DNA of 64,000 bases from Hermodice carunculata (lineage: Eukaryota > Annelida > Polychaeta > Eunicida > Amphinomidae). Position 1 is the first letter of the stretch, and each line of letters begins with the position of its first letter. This document shows positions 1-11,820 of the stretch, one piece after another. The stretch spans positions 40,256,435 through 40,320,434 of the forward strand of contig OZ026625.1 of NCBI GenBank assembly GCA_964020975.1. Reading direction: 5' to 3'. The position numbers and the translations under genes are program-made. Under the pieces are notes generated by a model. The model was not told the origin of the DNA. It saw nothing but the letters and a program-made list of their open reading frames with translations, and ran no database searches.

Positions 1-27
1 TCCAAAATTTGGCACTTAAAGAGTTAA
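1..27 (+). mobile_element. Right end of a family B TTAA transposon, cut by the window edge
   Basis: The first bases match the right terminus of the copies at 46669-46906 and 59829-60076: AAAATTTGGCACTTAAAGAG followed by TTAA. The rest of the element would lie outside the window. Confidence 0.7.
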
Positions 28-2238
28 TTAAATAGATGAAGCAGAACACCGTTGTAAAATTTATGGATTGCAGCACGCCAGTTTGACTAAGAAAGCGTTA
101 AAGGGTAACATTGAAAGGAAAACCTAGGTCAATGGAAATCCAGTGTGTTATGCATAATCTAGGGTTAATGAAAGTCCAGTGTGATCTGCATAAACAAGAC
201 CAAGCAATTTGACCAAAATAGAATCATGTATTATGTATTGAACAGGCACGAGACATTATTAAAATTGTCAGCAACATGTACTGATGGTGCCACAAACATG
301 TATATTGAGATGGGGTGAACAGGTCTCTTTGGTGCTGGTTGACCATTCAACACCCAAGCCTTCCCACAGAAAGTTAGGTGTTCGTGCAACTTTTTTTGGT
401 TTTACAAAATTTTGGGACTGAAATTCCAAAGAAAATCTCTGATGCATGTCATTACCTGTTAACCCCTGTGATCTGAGGCCTGAAACAAATACAGAGTACT
501 CTATGGTGTAAATTTATGGATTACGTGGACTGATGTGTATGATGCAGGCCAATTATTGCTTTCAGGTCCAGAGAAAGGCTTCAGTGATGTTTGACTTCAA
601 CAGGATTATAATATAGCGTATTATCCTCAAGTATACAGGCCCTGGGTAATTTGGTAATTTGAGAATGATGACAATAGCAACAATTATGGAGCTGTCTTAA
701 CTCATTCCATACCAGTCCTTGATTTTTTGGTACATTTGTCCAAAATTAGGATGAAAATTGCGCATTCAAGTTCCTCATCAAAAGAGCTTTTATTCAAGTA
801 CCTGCATGTCTAATCTAGTTGGTGGTTCTTGCATTGCCTGCGAAGTACTACTGAAGCTGCTACAGAGGCAACATGACTTGCCAGGCAATGCAAAAACCAC
901 TGATCAAATCAAGACTTTTACTACAGTAGTATGGAGTGAGCTATAATACTGTGAAGAGTATATAGTAAATATACAGCGTTAAGAATTGGTCTGGAATTGC
1001 CCGATGTAAAAAGTGGAAGGGAATTGATGAGGGTGACTCAGTAAACTGTTACACAAAGTAGGGTGACTTAGGGCAAACGACATGATTTAAGAACAGGAAG
1101 GGTTAACCTGGTGTCATATTCAAGACAAAAGGAAAACACTCTGCTGTCTGACAAAGTCAGCTGAGCTAAAATGTATCCCATTTTAGAACTGTTGTACAGC
1201 CATTTACATGTAGCTATAGAGTGACATCCCTCACCCCCACCCCACCCCCACCCCCACCCCCCCAGTAGGGCTACCCAACTGCAATAGAAAAGTGGTCACA
1301 TTAAAGGAGTAGCCTTTCTTCATTGGGGCATTGCAATGTATGTGGACATGTCTTCTGGGTGAGGGTAGGGGCCTTATTTAGAAGGACTGTCTGCAGTCTT
1401 CTGGGTGAGGGTAGGGGCCTTATGTAGAAGGACTCTGCAGTAAAAGAGGCTCATTAGGAAGATGTCACTGCACCATGTAGATGGACTTTGAAGAAAGAAA
1501 AAATTCTGTTTCATTGTTTACTTGTGTAGGTTGTTCTACTTTGAAAGCACTGGCTAGTAAAAACCTGATTTGGATCAATCACTGAACAGTAGTCAGCTGA
1601 CCACTTGACCATCAAAGGCCCTTTTTGTGTTCATTTTACTGGAATACCTGAGCTTGTGTGCCATAATTTAAATCTTGTGTCCCTTTGCATGCAGTGCATA
1701 TAACCACAAAGGCGTGCACAAATTGAGTACCAATTATCATTTATGCATTCTATAATTGTATATATTTTGTTTGTAAATAATTGCAATATGGTGTATACTA
1801 GGAAAAGCATTGCCAATGTAATATTACCTGTTATTGTGCAAGTTTGTCTGCATGTCTACATATGGTTGATCCAAGTCCACTGAAGTTGCCACAATTAACT
1901 CATTCCACACCAGTTACATAGTACATGTGTGCGTATACCTCCTTGGAGAGAACACTCCTATGAGATCACCTGCATATTGAGACCACATCTATCAGGCCTG
2001 TAGTGCTAACTTTTAGATGTTGTTTCACCTACATTGAGAGATCATCTGGTTTATGTGACAACTTTTGGGTCACATGCAGAGATGAAAGAGATTCAATGGT
2101 CACATGACCACTGTAGAATGACATCATACTTCAAAGAGTGGTCAGCTTTCTCTGCATGACTTCTCTGTACATTTCAATGGTATCAAGCTCTGATACACTC
2201 CATATTGATGTATGTAGGAACTACCAGAAGGATGTTCC
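28..2238. other. Non-coding flank with low-complexity and small duplications
   Basis: Outside the element at 697-946 no gene was seen. A C-rich tract runs at about 1229-1263. A 46-bp unit is duplicated at 1350-1438 (TCTTCTGGGTGAGGGTAGGG twice). At about 1922-2100 there is degenerate text related to the TA-flanked GAGACCACC elements. The remainder shows nothing I recognise. Confidence 0.5.
697..946 (+). mobile_element. Family C TTAA-type MITE, full length
   Basis: The element begins TTAACTCATTCCATACCAG and ends near GTATGGAGTGAGCTATAA, so the ends are inverted repeats around TTAA. It shares the internal module GAGCTTTTATTCAAGTACC with families B and D. A degenerate hairpin at 823-899 (GGTTCTTGCATTGCCTG against CAGGCAATGCAAAAACC) lies toward the right side. 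It has no coding capacity. A 27-bp piece of the same family sits at 1894-1920. Confidence 0.75.
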
Positions 2239-2477
2239 TAACCCTTTCCCCCTCAAACCGGCCAAAACCGGCTGGTAGTCAAATGTCGTCTGCTTCAGTG
2301 TTTTCAACTAATTTCAACAGTTATGAAAAACAATTTGACTGACAAATGTACATGAGACTTATCAAGATCACATGACCCAGGTCAACAGCTTTCCTTGGCA
2401 TGGGTTGGGCACTAAGTGCCCAACCCATGCCAAGGAAAGCTGTTGACTCAGTCTTAACTCAAGGGGGAAAGGGTTAA
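2239..2477 (+). mobile_element. Family A TTAA-type MITE with perfect hairpin, full length
   Basis: The left end reads TAACCCTTTCCCCCTCAAAC and the right end reads CAAGGGGGAAAGGGTTAA, an inverted repeat of about 18 bp. TTAA flanks followed by CCC ends are the hallmark of piggyBac-type transposons, so I infer a non-autonomous piggyBac-like element. A perfect 67-bp palindrome occupies 2381-2447, off centre toward the right end. There is no ORF of its own. Confidence 0.85.
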
Positions 2478-2613
2478 GCACCGGAAGAGTTCCGTGCACC
2501 ATGTGATGATACTTTGACCTGATTTTTGCTATTGTGCCAAAACTGGGGACTATTTTGATTTCTTCTGTTCAAATTAAGTGCAAATGAGATCATTTAACAG
2601 TTTTGAAAGGCAT

Positions 2614-3115
2614 TACAGTAAACCTGTTTTGAGAGACTACTCCTTTAGGAGACTATCTGGCTTTTGTGACCACATTACTTTTGCACAGGCATCTTCCAAT
2701 AATGAAGTACCTCCTTCGGGAGACCACCTGCAGAACCTGACCAGTAACCACCCAAAATGGCCGTAAGAAACCACTTACCAATTTTTTTTTTTTATAAACT
2801 ACTTTGTACAAAATCAAGAAAATGTTGTATTAAAAAAAGTTAACAAAATGTTGTATTAAAAAAAGTTAACAAATACCACTATGTACCACTTCTTGAAAAT
2901 ATAGAAACAGATGACTGCAATATGTAATGAGGCCACTCAGCAATAAATAATCATACATATAAGTGTACGTGTTTAGTAAGGATGGGGCTTCAAAGTAGAG
3001 TATATTTGCTGGTCAGGTGGTGCAATTGTCAACCCTCCTTTGGGAGACCACCTGCTTTATGTAACCACTTTTGGGTCTGCCCCAGAGTAGGTCTCTCAAA
3101 GCAGGTTTTACTGTA
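2614..3115. mobile_element. TA-flanked pogo/Tigger-like non-autonomous element, about 500 bp
   Basis: The left end is TACAGTAAACCTGTTTTGAG and the right end is CTCAAAGCAGGTTTTACTGTA, shown here without its first base limit problem: the last 20 bases are TCAAAGCAGGTTTTACTGTA. Both ends sit on TA. The interior repeats GGAGACCACCTGC text near both sides and contains a direct duplication of a 26-bp AAAAAAAGTTAAC unit near 2821-2872. The element at 60982-61480 matches it in reverse orientation. No transposase is encoded. Confidence 0.7.
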
Positions 3116-3243
3116 ATCTATTTACACTCACAATGTACCATAGCAAAATTGGTTGGCTTTGCTGCTTCCTACATTTTGCTACATGGCAAGCAGTGGTTGT
3201 TGATAGATTTGACGTCAGCAACAAATCGTGCTTTTACCTTTTT

Positions 3244-3402
3244 AGGAGTACCTGCTGTATGTGGCCACCCTTTTTGCCCAAAAAAGTGGCCACATATAGC
3301 AGATGACCTATCACAGCAGGGAAATTAAAGAAATGGACTTATGGTGGGAAAGAGCAGGTAACCTCTCATGGCTGTAGCACAATACAGAAAGTACCACTGT
3401 AC
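3244..3402. mobile_element. TA-flanked GTACCTGCTGTATGTGGCCACC element
   Basis: This copy starts near GGAGTACCTGCTGTATGTGG and ends AAAGTACCACTGTA, and carries an internal inverted repeat GTGGCCAC. It belongs with the copies at 51262-51434 and 53040-53217. The left end is decayed. Confidence 0.6.
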
Positions 3403-3429
3403 TTTAATCTGTATATAGGCGTATGTATT

Positions 3430-3613
3430 TAGCTGGAATTATGCGGATTGTGTATTAAAATTCCTCATTAGAAGAGCTTTAATTCAGCTACCAACATGAA
3501 AATCGGTGACAAGTCATGCTTCAGCTGCCAATAGGGCAGCTGTGGTGTGGCTTGCTGGGCCATGCCAAGATTGCTGATTAAGTTATCAAACAACTTAATA
3601 TGGAATGAGTTAA
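3430..3613 (+). mobile_element. Family C TTAA-type MITE, partial
   Basis: This piece carries ATTCCTCATTAGAAGAGC, GCTACCAACATG and the right end GGAATGAGTTAA of family C. The left terminus is missing and the hairpin is rearranged. Confidence 0.55.
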
Positions 3614-5922
3614 GTTTCAGACCATATGGAGAAGAAGGGAGCAGACATTTTGCTTGAAGGAAGTGAGACTGGCAAAAGGGACCAGCCATTATTGATTCAG
3701 TGGGTGGGCACAGGGTTCCAAGATACTCATCACGGTACCTGTGGTGATGTCTGATCTTGGCCTTCAGTGCTATTTCATAAAATGGAAAGGGGGAGGCTTA
3801 AGAATTTGGAGCTACAGCAACATGGTTATGTACAGTGAAATAAAATTGAAAAGAAATAATGAAAAGAATGTCTTCCTTGTGATTTGTCTTTGAAACACGA
3901 AGTAACTTTGAAAACAACGGCAGGGAATTTCTGGCAGTACACGATTTTATTAAGCAGATGATTTCAAACTGAAACACCAGTGTAGCATTTTTAGCTCAGT
4001 CAGTCAGTCAGCTGACTATAGGATGGTCAATCATCCATCATCAGTCTGTCTTTTGTTGTCTTCATAGTTTGGCATTTTTGACTTCCTCAAAACAATTAGC
4101 CAGATCCACTTCAAACTTAGTGGGATGAACCTTGGTTGGGCTTGTACGAAGTTAGTGTAAGTGGACGTACGCCTTTGATTTTTGGATTTGAAAAGAAACA
4201 AAAACGGAATTTCTTTTTTCATTTTTTGGCGAATTCTACATGGTACAGGAGTGACCTTGACTTCATTCTCAAGGTCACAGAGTCACTCAGTAATAATACT
4301 GGTCAGTTGATGAAAACTATTTGAGCTATGACTTGGACTATTGAGCCAGTATTTTGATACTGATACTAAAACCTGATGACAATTGGCAGAATTATATATC
4401 TGGGTGAGACCTAGGTGAGGATTGTACTTGAAACCAGACCATTAGTTTTAGAGCGAAATCCATGTGAAATCGCCACTATGGTGCACATCCCTGTTGTTTG
4501 TAATTAAGATTAACAGGTTAACATGGTCCATTAACTGCCATGTTGACATAAAAAGTATTTTGTTAATTTCATCAAATTGTATTGGGGTTTGAACTTGCAA
4601 ATATGTGACAGACAACATACATGTCCTCCAAAATATCTCAAAAGGAAGAAAATTATCCAAACCAGCTGGAAACTACCTTGACGTAAAATAGGAAAGCAGA
4701 GGGCTCGCCATGTTATATCAGAATGCACCTTGGAAGGAAGGTTCAAATAGAAAGGGAACTGCGCTGTAAAATTCAGAATTTTGTTGTACAATCAGCAAGT
4801 CACTGGCTACCTGCTTACTACACCTTAACCCTTTTCTGATTCAAGTAGGATTTAGTCGATTGCTTTCCGTCGTACAAGAACGCACCTCTCCTGTGGCAAG
4901 GGATGCTGTTGAACTGTGCCTGGTTATTCTGAGAGGCCCTATCTACAATCCCCATTCAAAATATTTTGTATTGACAAGGAATTTAATATGTAGAAGCATT
5001 GAAGCAAACAGCCTTTTACATGTTGGCAATTTGGACACATGAGTCAGGAAGTGTTAACTTCCAATTTCCTGTCCGGGGCTTGCATTGTGCAACAGATGCA
5101 TGTCCGAAATGTTTTCCGCATTAAATCAAAGATTTCACTCCAACTGCATTCACCATCCAATATGCAGTGGCATTTTAAAGAGTGGATCTGGTTGCTCCCG
5201 AGACAAAACTCAGCATTTTAAGTTGATTTTTGAAACCCAATACCTAAAAAGTGATGACGGTGCTCTGCAAGGACATGAGGACTAATTGAATGACCATACA
5301 ATTCTTTAGGCCTGACAATTTAAAGATGTTACTAGGGTTTGTTTGTTTTTGTTTTGGATCATAAAGAAGAGATTGTTAACAAAATATGGCATTCCTTTCT
5401 GTTGTCCAATTCATTTCCATAACATCTTACAGCAGTATTTGATCTAAAATGAACTGCCTTACAAATTCCCATAACAGTTAGTTCACGAATACAGAATATC
5501 ACTTGCATACGATCCCCACCCCCAATCTTGATGCATCTTGCATATAATATGAAAGTCTAACCTGTAGTTGTAGCAAGACCATTACAGACTATGTCAACTG
5601 ACACTCAAATCCGATGTTCTTTTCACGGGGAGTTTGAGTTTAAATAGTGATAGAAATACAGATTTTTTTGTTCTTCACTTATCTATAAACAGTTAGCTTA
5701 GGGGAAATGAGTATGCATATTGAGATGTAAAACTGAGACAAGCGCATTGTAAGTGACTTGTTGGTCACATTTTACACTTGTGCCAGGCAAGTTGAAAAGG
5801 CCTTATTTTGAACTCTATTGGCTTTGTGCACAAGGAATGTGAAAAGCAACAGGGTTCTGTTCTCGTCCAGTAGAGGTCACTGTCAACAGCAGAGCTAGTG
5901 TTTAGGGCCCCATGTTTGTTGA
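3614..5922. other. Non-coding DNA with one molluscan-type dispersed repeat
   Basis: At about 3990-4460 there is a diverged dispersed repeat that opens TTTTAGCTCAGTCAGTCAGT. It includes CAGATCCACTTCAAACTTAG and a GTGACCTTGACTTCATTCTC/AAGGTCAC pair at 4251-4286. Such text is familiar from molluscan genomes. The remaining sequence shows no gene or repeat that I recognise. Confidence 0.45.
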
Positions 5923-6037
5923 CGGTGGCTAGCAGTTTAAGACCAGGATGGGAGTTGAAGCCAAATAGTCTGTGCCAGCGAAGGAGGGCACAGATGTTTG
6001 CTTCGACTCCCGCCCTGGTCTTAAACTGCCAGCCACC
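5923..6037. repeat. Long imperfect hairpin (about 40-bp arms)
   Basis: The left arm GGTGGCTAGCAGTTTAAGAC pairs with the right arm GTCTTAAACTGCCAGCCACC, and pairing continues through the GGAGTTGAAGC/GCTTCGACTCC segment. An inner short stem CTGTGCC/GGCACAG closes the loop, so nearly all 115 bp can fold. It may be the core of a decayed foldback transposon. A 127-codon minus ORF across it reads this inverted repeat and is not taken as a gene. Confidence 0.8.
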
Positions 6038-6170
6038 CAAAATAAACTGGATTAAACCCCATTCCATCCTTGCAACATCTGATTCCATGTATATAACGCC
6101 AAGGTAAATTTTTGCCTCTCCAAGCTTCCAGCCTTCTACCTCCGTCAAAACATGGTCAACAATGTGGTTT

Positions 6171-6905
6171 GATTAAATTTGGTGAAATCTTTCTCAAGTT
6201 TTCATCCATGTTGAAAATCACTAATGTAACTCTGTGACCTTAAGAATTGGGTGAAGGTCACTCATCTTGGCACTTTGACCTGGACTTTCATGTATAATAT
6301 CCTGCCAAGTTTTATTAAATTTGATGGAATGCTGCTCAATTTATCATGTCCACGTAGAAATTTTACAAATACGGCTGTGACCTTTGGAACTAGGTCAAGG
6401 TCACCAGCCTTTGAACTTGACTCAGACCTTTAAGTACACAATTATCTTACTTTGATTAAATTTACTAAGATCTTGGGAGTTATCACATCCGTGTCAAAAT
6501 TCACTGTGGCTTTGTGACCTTAGGAACTAGGTCAAGGTCACTCATCTTTAAACTTGACCTAGCCCTCATACAAGACAATACTCCTGTGCAATATGAAAGG
6601 CCTAGCTCAAAAACTTGCAATCATGCAGAAATTATTATTGTGGATCTGTGGCCTTGGGAATTGGGTCAGTCATCCATCTTTGAACTTGACTTAGATCTTG
6701 ATTATTAACATTACCCTACCAAGTTTCATTTAATTTCATGAAACCCTTTTTGACTTATTGCATCAGTTTCAAAGTTCACTCTGGCTCTGTGACCCTGGAA
6801 ATTGGGTCAATGTCACCCATCTTAAAACTTGATCTAGACCTTCAGGTAATATTATTCTACCAGGTTTGATTAAATTAGGTGAAATCCTTCTCAAGTTCTC
6901 ACGTC
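6171..6905 (+). repeat. About five tandem copies of a 140-bp GTGACC/AGGTCA repeat
   Basis: Units begin near GTGACCTTAGGAACTAGGTC and recur at 6234, 6376, 6513, 6648 and 6789, a spacing of 135-142 bp. Each carries a GTGACCTT start, usually an AGGTCAAGGTCAC box, and a TTGAACTTGACCTAGACCTT-like box. Between them lies AAGTTTNATTAAATTTGATG text. Copies are diverged. The repeat family is one I associate with molluscan DNA; that is from memory. Confidence 0.8.
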
Positions 6906-8058
6906 TGTATTGAAGTGTTGCAGAGGCGGAGGAGAAGGAATGGACGCCAAAACGGTGTGCCCCTGTACCCACTTACTTGGATAGAATGGGTTCTCACAAC
7001 CACCCCTGCCCCACACTTCCAGCATTGACTGTTGCCTAGGAAACACCCAGTTTTTGTGGAAAATGCAAGTGTATAGCTCTTATGCTTCTGGAAATCTTTA
7101 AATGTTAACTGCAAATATAACTGAGCATGTTGTAAACATAAATTCCCAGGGCACTATATATCTCGAGCTAGACAGAATGTGAATTGGGTTGTACAGGGAT
7201 ACCGCTACAGATCACCTCTCATGACACCCTGCACTAGGCTTTAAGACCAAACTTTGAAAACAACAAACTCTTCATTTGACTGTTAATTGGCCTGCCATTA
7301 AAGACTAGCTGTCCACTATCACTTTTGTCTGGCAGTTCAGCTGGTCTTAAATAGCAGGTACCACTGTATCTTCAACTGAAAACATGCAAGTAATAATTTA
7401 CCTTTGGCAGTTTGTCAACCCTCCCAGCCTTTATTACCCTGCAGTTAGCATTTGACAGGTCCCCATCGGCCGTATCAAGGACTCCCCATCATTACAAAGC
7501 TGTTGACTCAGTCTTAATTCAAGGGGGAAAGGGTTAAATTCTAGACTCCGGAAAAATTTGTAAGTATATATAGTGTAGAATGATACTTGGTAACAAGTAA
7601 GGAAACTGGAATATGTACTGGGAGACTCTTTGTAATCAGTTTATTTTTCACCTCAAATTATTTCATCAAAGTACCACAAGGCATGGCATAATGGTATCCA
7701 TGGTTTATTTACAATTTAAGATGAACAGATGTCAAGTAGGCCATACAATATATAATCCATGATAAAATAATAGTAAGATGCCCATATAGTGACACATAAC
7801 AAAGCAAATCTGCTGTTTGCAACACATAGTCTTCAGGTCCTAAGTGCCATTATTTAAAACTGCGAAAAAGAAAAATTACTACCATCTTTAAAACAAGACT
7901 TGCAATGAGACATAACACTTTTCTCCATTTTTTTTTTTTTTTTTTTCGCTTTTTTGTTTTTACCTCCTCCATACAATAATTCCAAGAATAACTCAGGAGT
8001 GAAGATTATCTGCATGCAGGGGAAATAATCTCACACCAGGTCACTGGACAAATATATT
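6906..8058. other. Non-coding DNA with two transposon ends
   Basis: At 7292-7370 lies the right half of a TA-flanked element ending TTAAATAGCAGGTACCACTGTA-like text (last bases GCAGGTACCACTGTA). At 7496-7537 lies a right end of family A (AAAGCTGTTGACTCAGTCTT then CAAGGGGGAAAGGGTTAA). Nothing else was recognised. Confidence 0.55.
7640..7645 (-). other. Possible distal polyadenylation signal of RXR
   Basis: AATAAA reads on the minus strand here, about 7 kb downstream of the RXR stop. Others lie nearer, at 12664-12669 and 8178-8183 for example, and I cannot tell which, if any, is used. Transposon density is lower between about 8.3 and 14.6 kb than elsewhere, which would fit a long 3' UTR but does not prove one. 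Confidence 0.15.
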
Positions 8059-8246
8059 AAAAGTGCTCTCCCTTTATAACACCACCCATCACTCTGATAT
8101 AACCCTTTAGTCCCTTGGCTACTGCTCGAGGGTTTTACCCGGTCTTCTAGGATAGAAATCCCTCTGTTGTAAGGCAGTTTTATTATATAACATCATGGTC
8201 TGCTTTGACAACCCCACTACCCACATTATAAAGGGGAAGCACTGTA
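8059..8246. mobile_element. TA-type MITE with AAGTGCTCTCCC ends
   Basis: The left AAGTGCTCTCCCTTTATAAC pairs with the right TTATAAAGGGGAAGCACTGTA. The interior is AT-rich and non-coding. It resembles the element at 21938-22128 in layout. Confidence 0.5.
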
Positions 8247-9374
8247 TAACTACTTTATGTCCACATTACATTTTTACACCACACAAAGCTGCTTCAAAGT
8301 CGGTCATTATTTTATAGGCCAGAAATTTTGGCATAGAAATGTATTCAAAATACACATGCACTCAAAGAATCATTTGGAGGACACCAATACTATTCTCAAG
8401 CTTGACAGGTATCGAAAGAATTCTCTGGATTTTTGTGCTTTAGGTTTTTTTGTTTTTCTTTTTCCTTTCTTCATCTCCTTCATTTGTTAACGTAAGTTTG
8501 GCCTCCAGTTTTACTTGAATCCATACTAATGGCAGACCATATCATTTTTCAATTTTGTTTTTGAAATGAAGACCCCAAGAACAGAAAACTTCACTGGGTA
8601 ATGCTTATCATCCATGCATTGATTGTACTGCTTCATTTTTAAAGTTGTGTAAATTTTTTATAATATTACGTACTAATCTGGACAGTGGTCATGAAAAACT
8701 GATAAAAACATTTCTCCAAGAGAAGTATAAGTATGTATGACCAACTTGATTTCTACAACTTTTGATATGACATAACGATACGCAACTCCTTACAGCATGT
8801 GGCCAACTGAACGATGTAAACACATTTACGAATCTGCCAGATCCCGCCCTATTCCCACAATTGCCACATTTCCGAGCAATAATCAGGAGGAAGTGCTGAG
8901 AAATTGCAACTATGATATACTCTCCAGCAGGGAAAAAAAAATCCCAGCCACTTGAGTCATAATCTGAAGACATATTTCATATTTCTATATCTATCCAGGG
9001 ATAAAAGTGTTCACCAGCTGCCAAATTAACACAGTTTTGATATTAAACATCTATATACAGTATCTGTACCCGATTTTACCGCAGACGTGGTACATGAAAC
9101 ATCAGTCATGACTTTTATATGCATGAAGCTGTTTCTTCTGGATCAAATTCCCCATCTCTGATGTTCCACTCGTGCAAGCTTGATGACAAGTGACACATAT
9201 CTTGAAGTATGTCACATTAGATCAGAGAAGTTGTCATACAATTGTCAGTAATGCCCAGATCGCAAAGGTAGTTAAAAATTTCCTTTTAAACTTTCTTTCC
9301 AAAAAAAAGAAGAAAAAAAAACATGTTTCTTTTTCTCCAGTGGCCTCTATGCTGCTAAGCTATGAGCCAACACA

Positions 9375-9855
9375 CCTTGCTTCACCTGTCATCTCAACAT
9401 TGTGCCGAAATACAACAACAGGCCTTGCTTCACTTCTCATCTCAACATTGTGCCAATACCAACATACAATGACACACCTTGCTTCACTTGTCATCTCAAC
9501 ATTGTGCCAATACCAACATACAATGACACACCTTGCTTCACTTGTCATCTCAACATTGTGCCAATACCAACATACAATGACACACCTTGCTTCACTTGTC
9601 ATCTCAACATTGTGCCAATACCAACATACAATGACACACCTTGCTTCACTTGTCATCTCAACATTGTGCCAATACCAAAATATAATGCCACACCTTGCTT
9701 CACTTGTCATCTCAACATAGTGCCAATACCAAAATACAGTGACACACCTTGCTTCACTTGTCATTTAAACATTGTGCCAATACCAAAATACAATGACACA
9801 CCTTGTTTCACTTCTCATCTCAACATTGTGCTGATACCAAAATACAATGTCGTAC
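9375..9855 (+). repeat. 54-bp minisatellite, about nine copies
   Basis: The unit starts CCTTGCTTCACTTGTCATCT and recurs at 9423, 9477, 9531, 9585, 9639, 9693, 9747 and 9801. The first step is 48 bp and the rest are 54 bp. Middle copies are almost identical and edge copies are diverged. Because 54 is a multiple of three, repeating open frames appear on both strands; these are by-products, not genes. Confidence 0.95.
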
Positions 9856-11820
9856 ATTACAAGAATTGGTTTTAGCAAGAATCTTGCAACAGAAACCATC
9901 ACAGAAAAGGGCTATGCAAACAAAACTTGGTCACAGAAATGCTATTACACAGTCCAGTCTCGCTTTCTTTTTTGCTATCTAAATAATAAGTGTTGACATG
10001 TATACAAAATATTTAATGCAATTGATGTATGAAAACAAAACTCTGGCATATCACCTTGACTCAAAAACCATGAATATATTGGCAACTTACAGATTTCCAT
10101 TCCAAACAGAACCAATTCTGGTTCCTCAAGGTAAAGACTATATATTGTGCCTTGCAGTCCATCGATTAAAAAAAATATGGTCATCAATTTTGAATATTTT
10201 CATTCCTTTGTATTTACAGATAATTCATCCAGTGTGTCTTTATAGAAATAAAACTCCATCAAGTTTTGTCATGTAAAAAGTCGACAAAAGTTTTGTGCTA
10301 ATTGAAAAAAAGATGTCCATAAGCAAGATATACACAACCAGTTTACAGCAAGTCATGCGTGCCTTTCTGATTGGCCACGTGGGACTGCTACGGCCAGCAG
10401 CTGAACAAAACGAAGTTTGCTCCATGTAGCGCTATCCATGAGCAGCTATAGCTTGATATTCTTTGTACAAAATCAAACACAACTCCGGTATATTAATCAC
10501 TGTTTCTACTTCATAACATCTCCATTCAACTGCAAGATGACAGTTTCTAGATACTAGTCACTTTAATACTGATTCAGGACCAAGCACATGTAGGTAACTT
10601 TCCTTCACTCTGACATAGACACTCCTACTAACAAGCACTGTGCCACTGAATGATCGTCCAGGCTGGAGGAACTGGACGAATTTACAAACAATAATCTCAT
10701 CGCTTTTAAAGCTCTCCAAATTTTCCTTACACTCCTGGCTCAAATGTGGTTCACATAGCGCCAGGCTTATTAAGCACACATCCAAAAGCTTTTGGTGGTA
10801 GGAGGCAATACACTGGTGAATTTCACCCCCCTGTGCCACAAAATGAAAAAATTTCCAAAAAGTATTGAAAACTTGTGCATTCCCATATATTATAACTTGT
10901 TACTATAAAAGACTGATTCACAATGTTAAACGATGTCAATCTCCATGAAACTTTAACCATATCTAGCCGTAAATAATTTAGTACATGTGTGCAAGCATTG
11001 CATCAAATATTTTCCACTTATTTCACAGCATCACTTCTTTCCCTTGGATCCGAAGACAATCAAGTCCACTTGTACCTAAATTCATGGACTTATTCAATCT
11101 GTCCAGCCTCCAAATAGAGTTTGTCATGTCATCATATAAAGATTTAAATAGGCTGTGGGCCAGTTGTTTAATTCTAGCAATGTACGCGTTTCCCCTCTGA
11201 CAGAGCCAACTACATCATGTTCCAGTTTACACCACCAGAGGGTGTTCATTAGACCAATGTTCATGCTGTAACTTTTGTCCTTTCAAAAGCAAGCAATCTT
11301 GGGCATTTTTCAATATTGAACTTGCCCTTTGTCTGTCTACAGTTTAGCATCTTCCTGGTACATGCATCTCCCAAGGAGAAACAGCCCCATACTGAAACTG
11401 GAAAACACATATGCAGATTTCTCGTGTTTACAAATAAATTCACTGTGCTCAAAAGCAATTCGCACACTTTAAGCATGACAAAATGTATGGACGCTAATAA
11501 AACCGCTTGTCCAGTCAACAGTTAGCAACCACCATTTACACCGGTTCAGAAATTGTCCAAATTCTTCTTGTTGAGACACTTCATCAAGAGGCAATACGTG
11601 GCAAGTTAAAAAATAATTCCAGCAAAGCCTATTAAACTTAGGGCAAGCACAGAAGACGGCGATCTTCAGCAAAATAAGCTGAAATCTCTGATGCTTGAAC
11701 ACTGAACAGAGAACTGAGCAAGTCAGTTTTCAATAAAAATCAATTGATATTATTGGATTGATTGAAAATTCTCAGCCTTGAAGAAGACCACTTAAGACAA
11801 GAGAGTTCATATCTGCCACA

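Noticed and set aside
5765-6148. 127-codon minus ORF
   Set aside because: It reads through the 115-bp foldback, so its length reflects the inverted repeat; no domain was recognised.
9190-9764. Open frames of 134-176 codons on both strands
   Set aside because: They are frames of the 54-bp minisatellite, open because the period is a multiple of three.
10558-10839. 93-codon minus ORF with protein-like composition
   Set aside because: It has no recognisable domain and lies in the likely RXR 3' flank.
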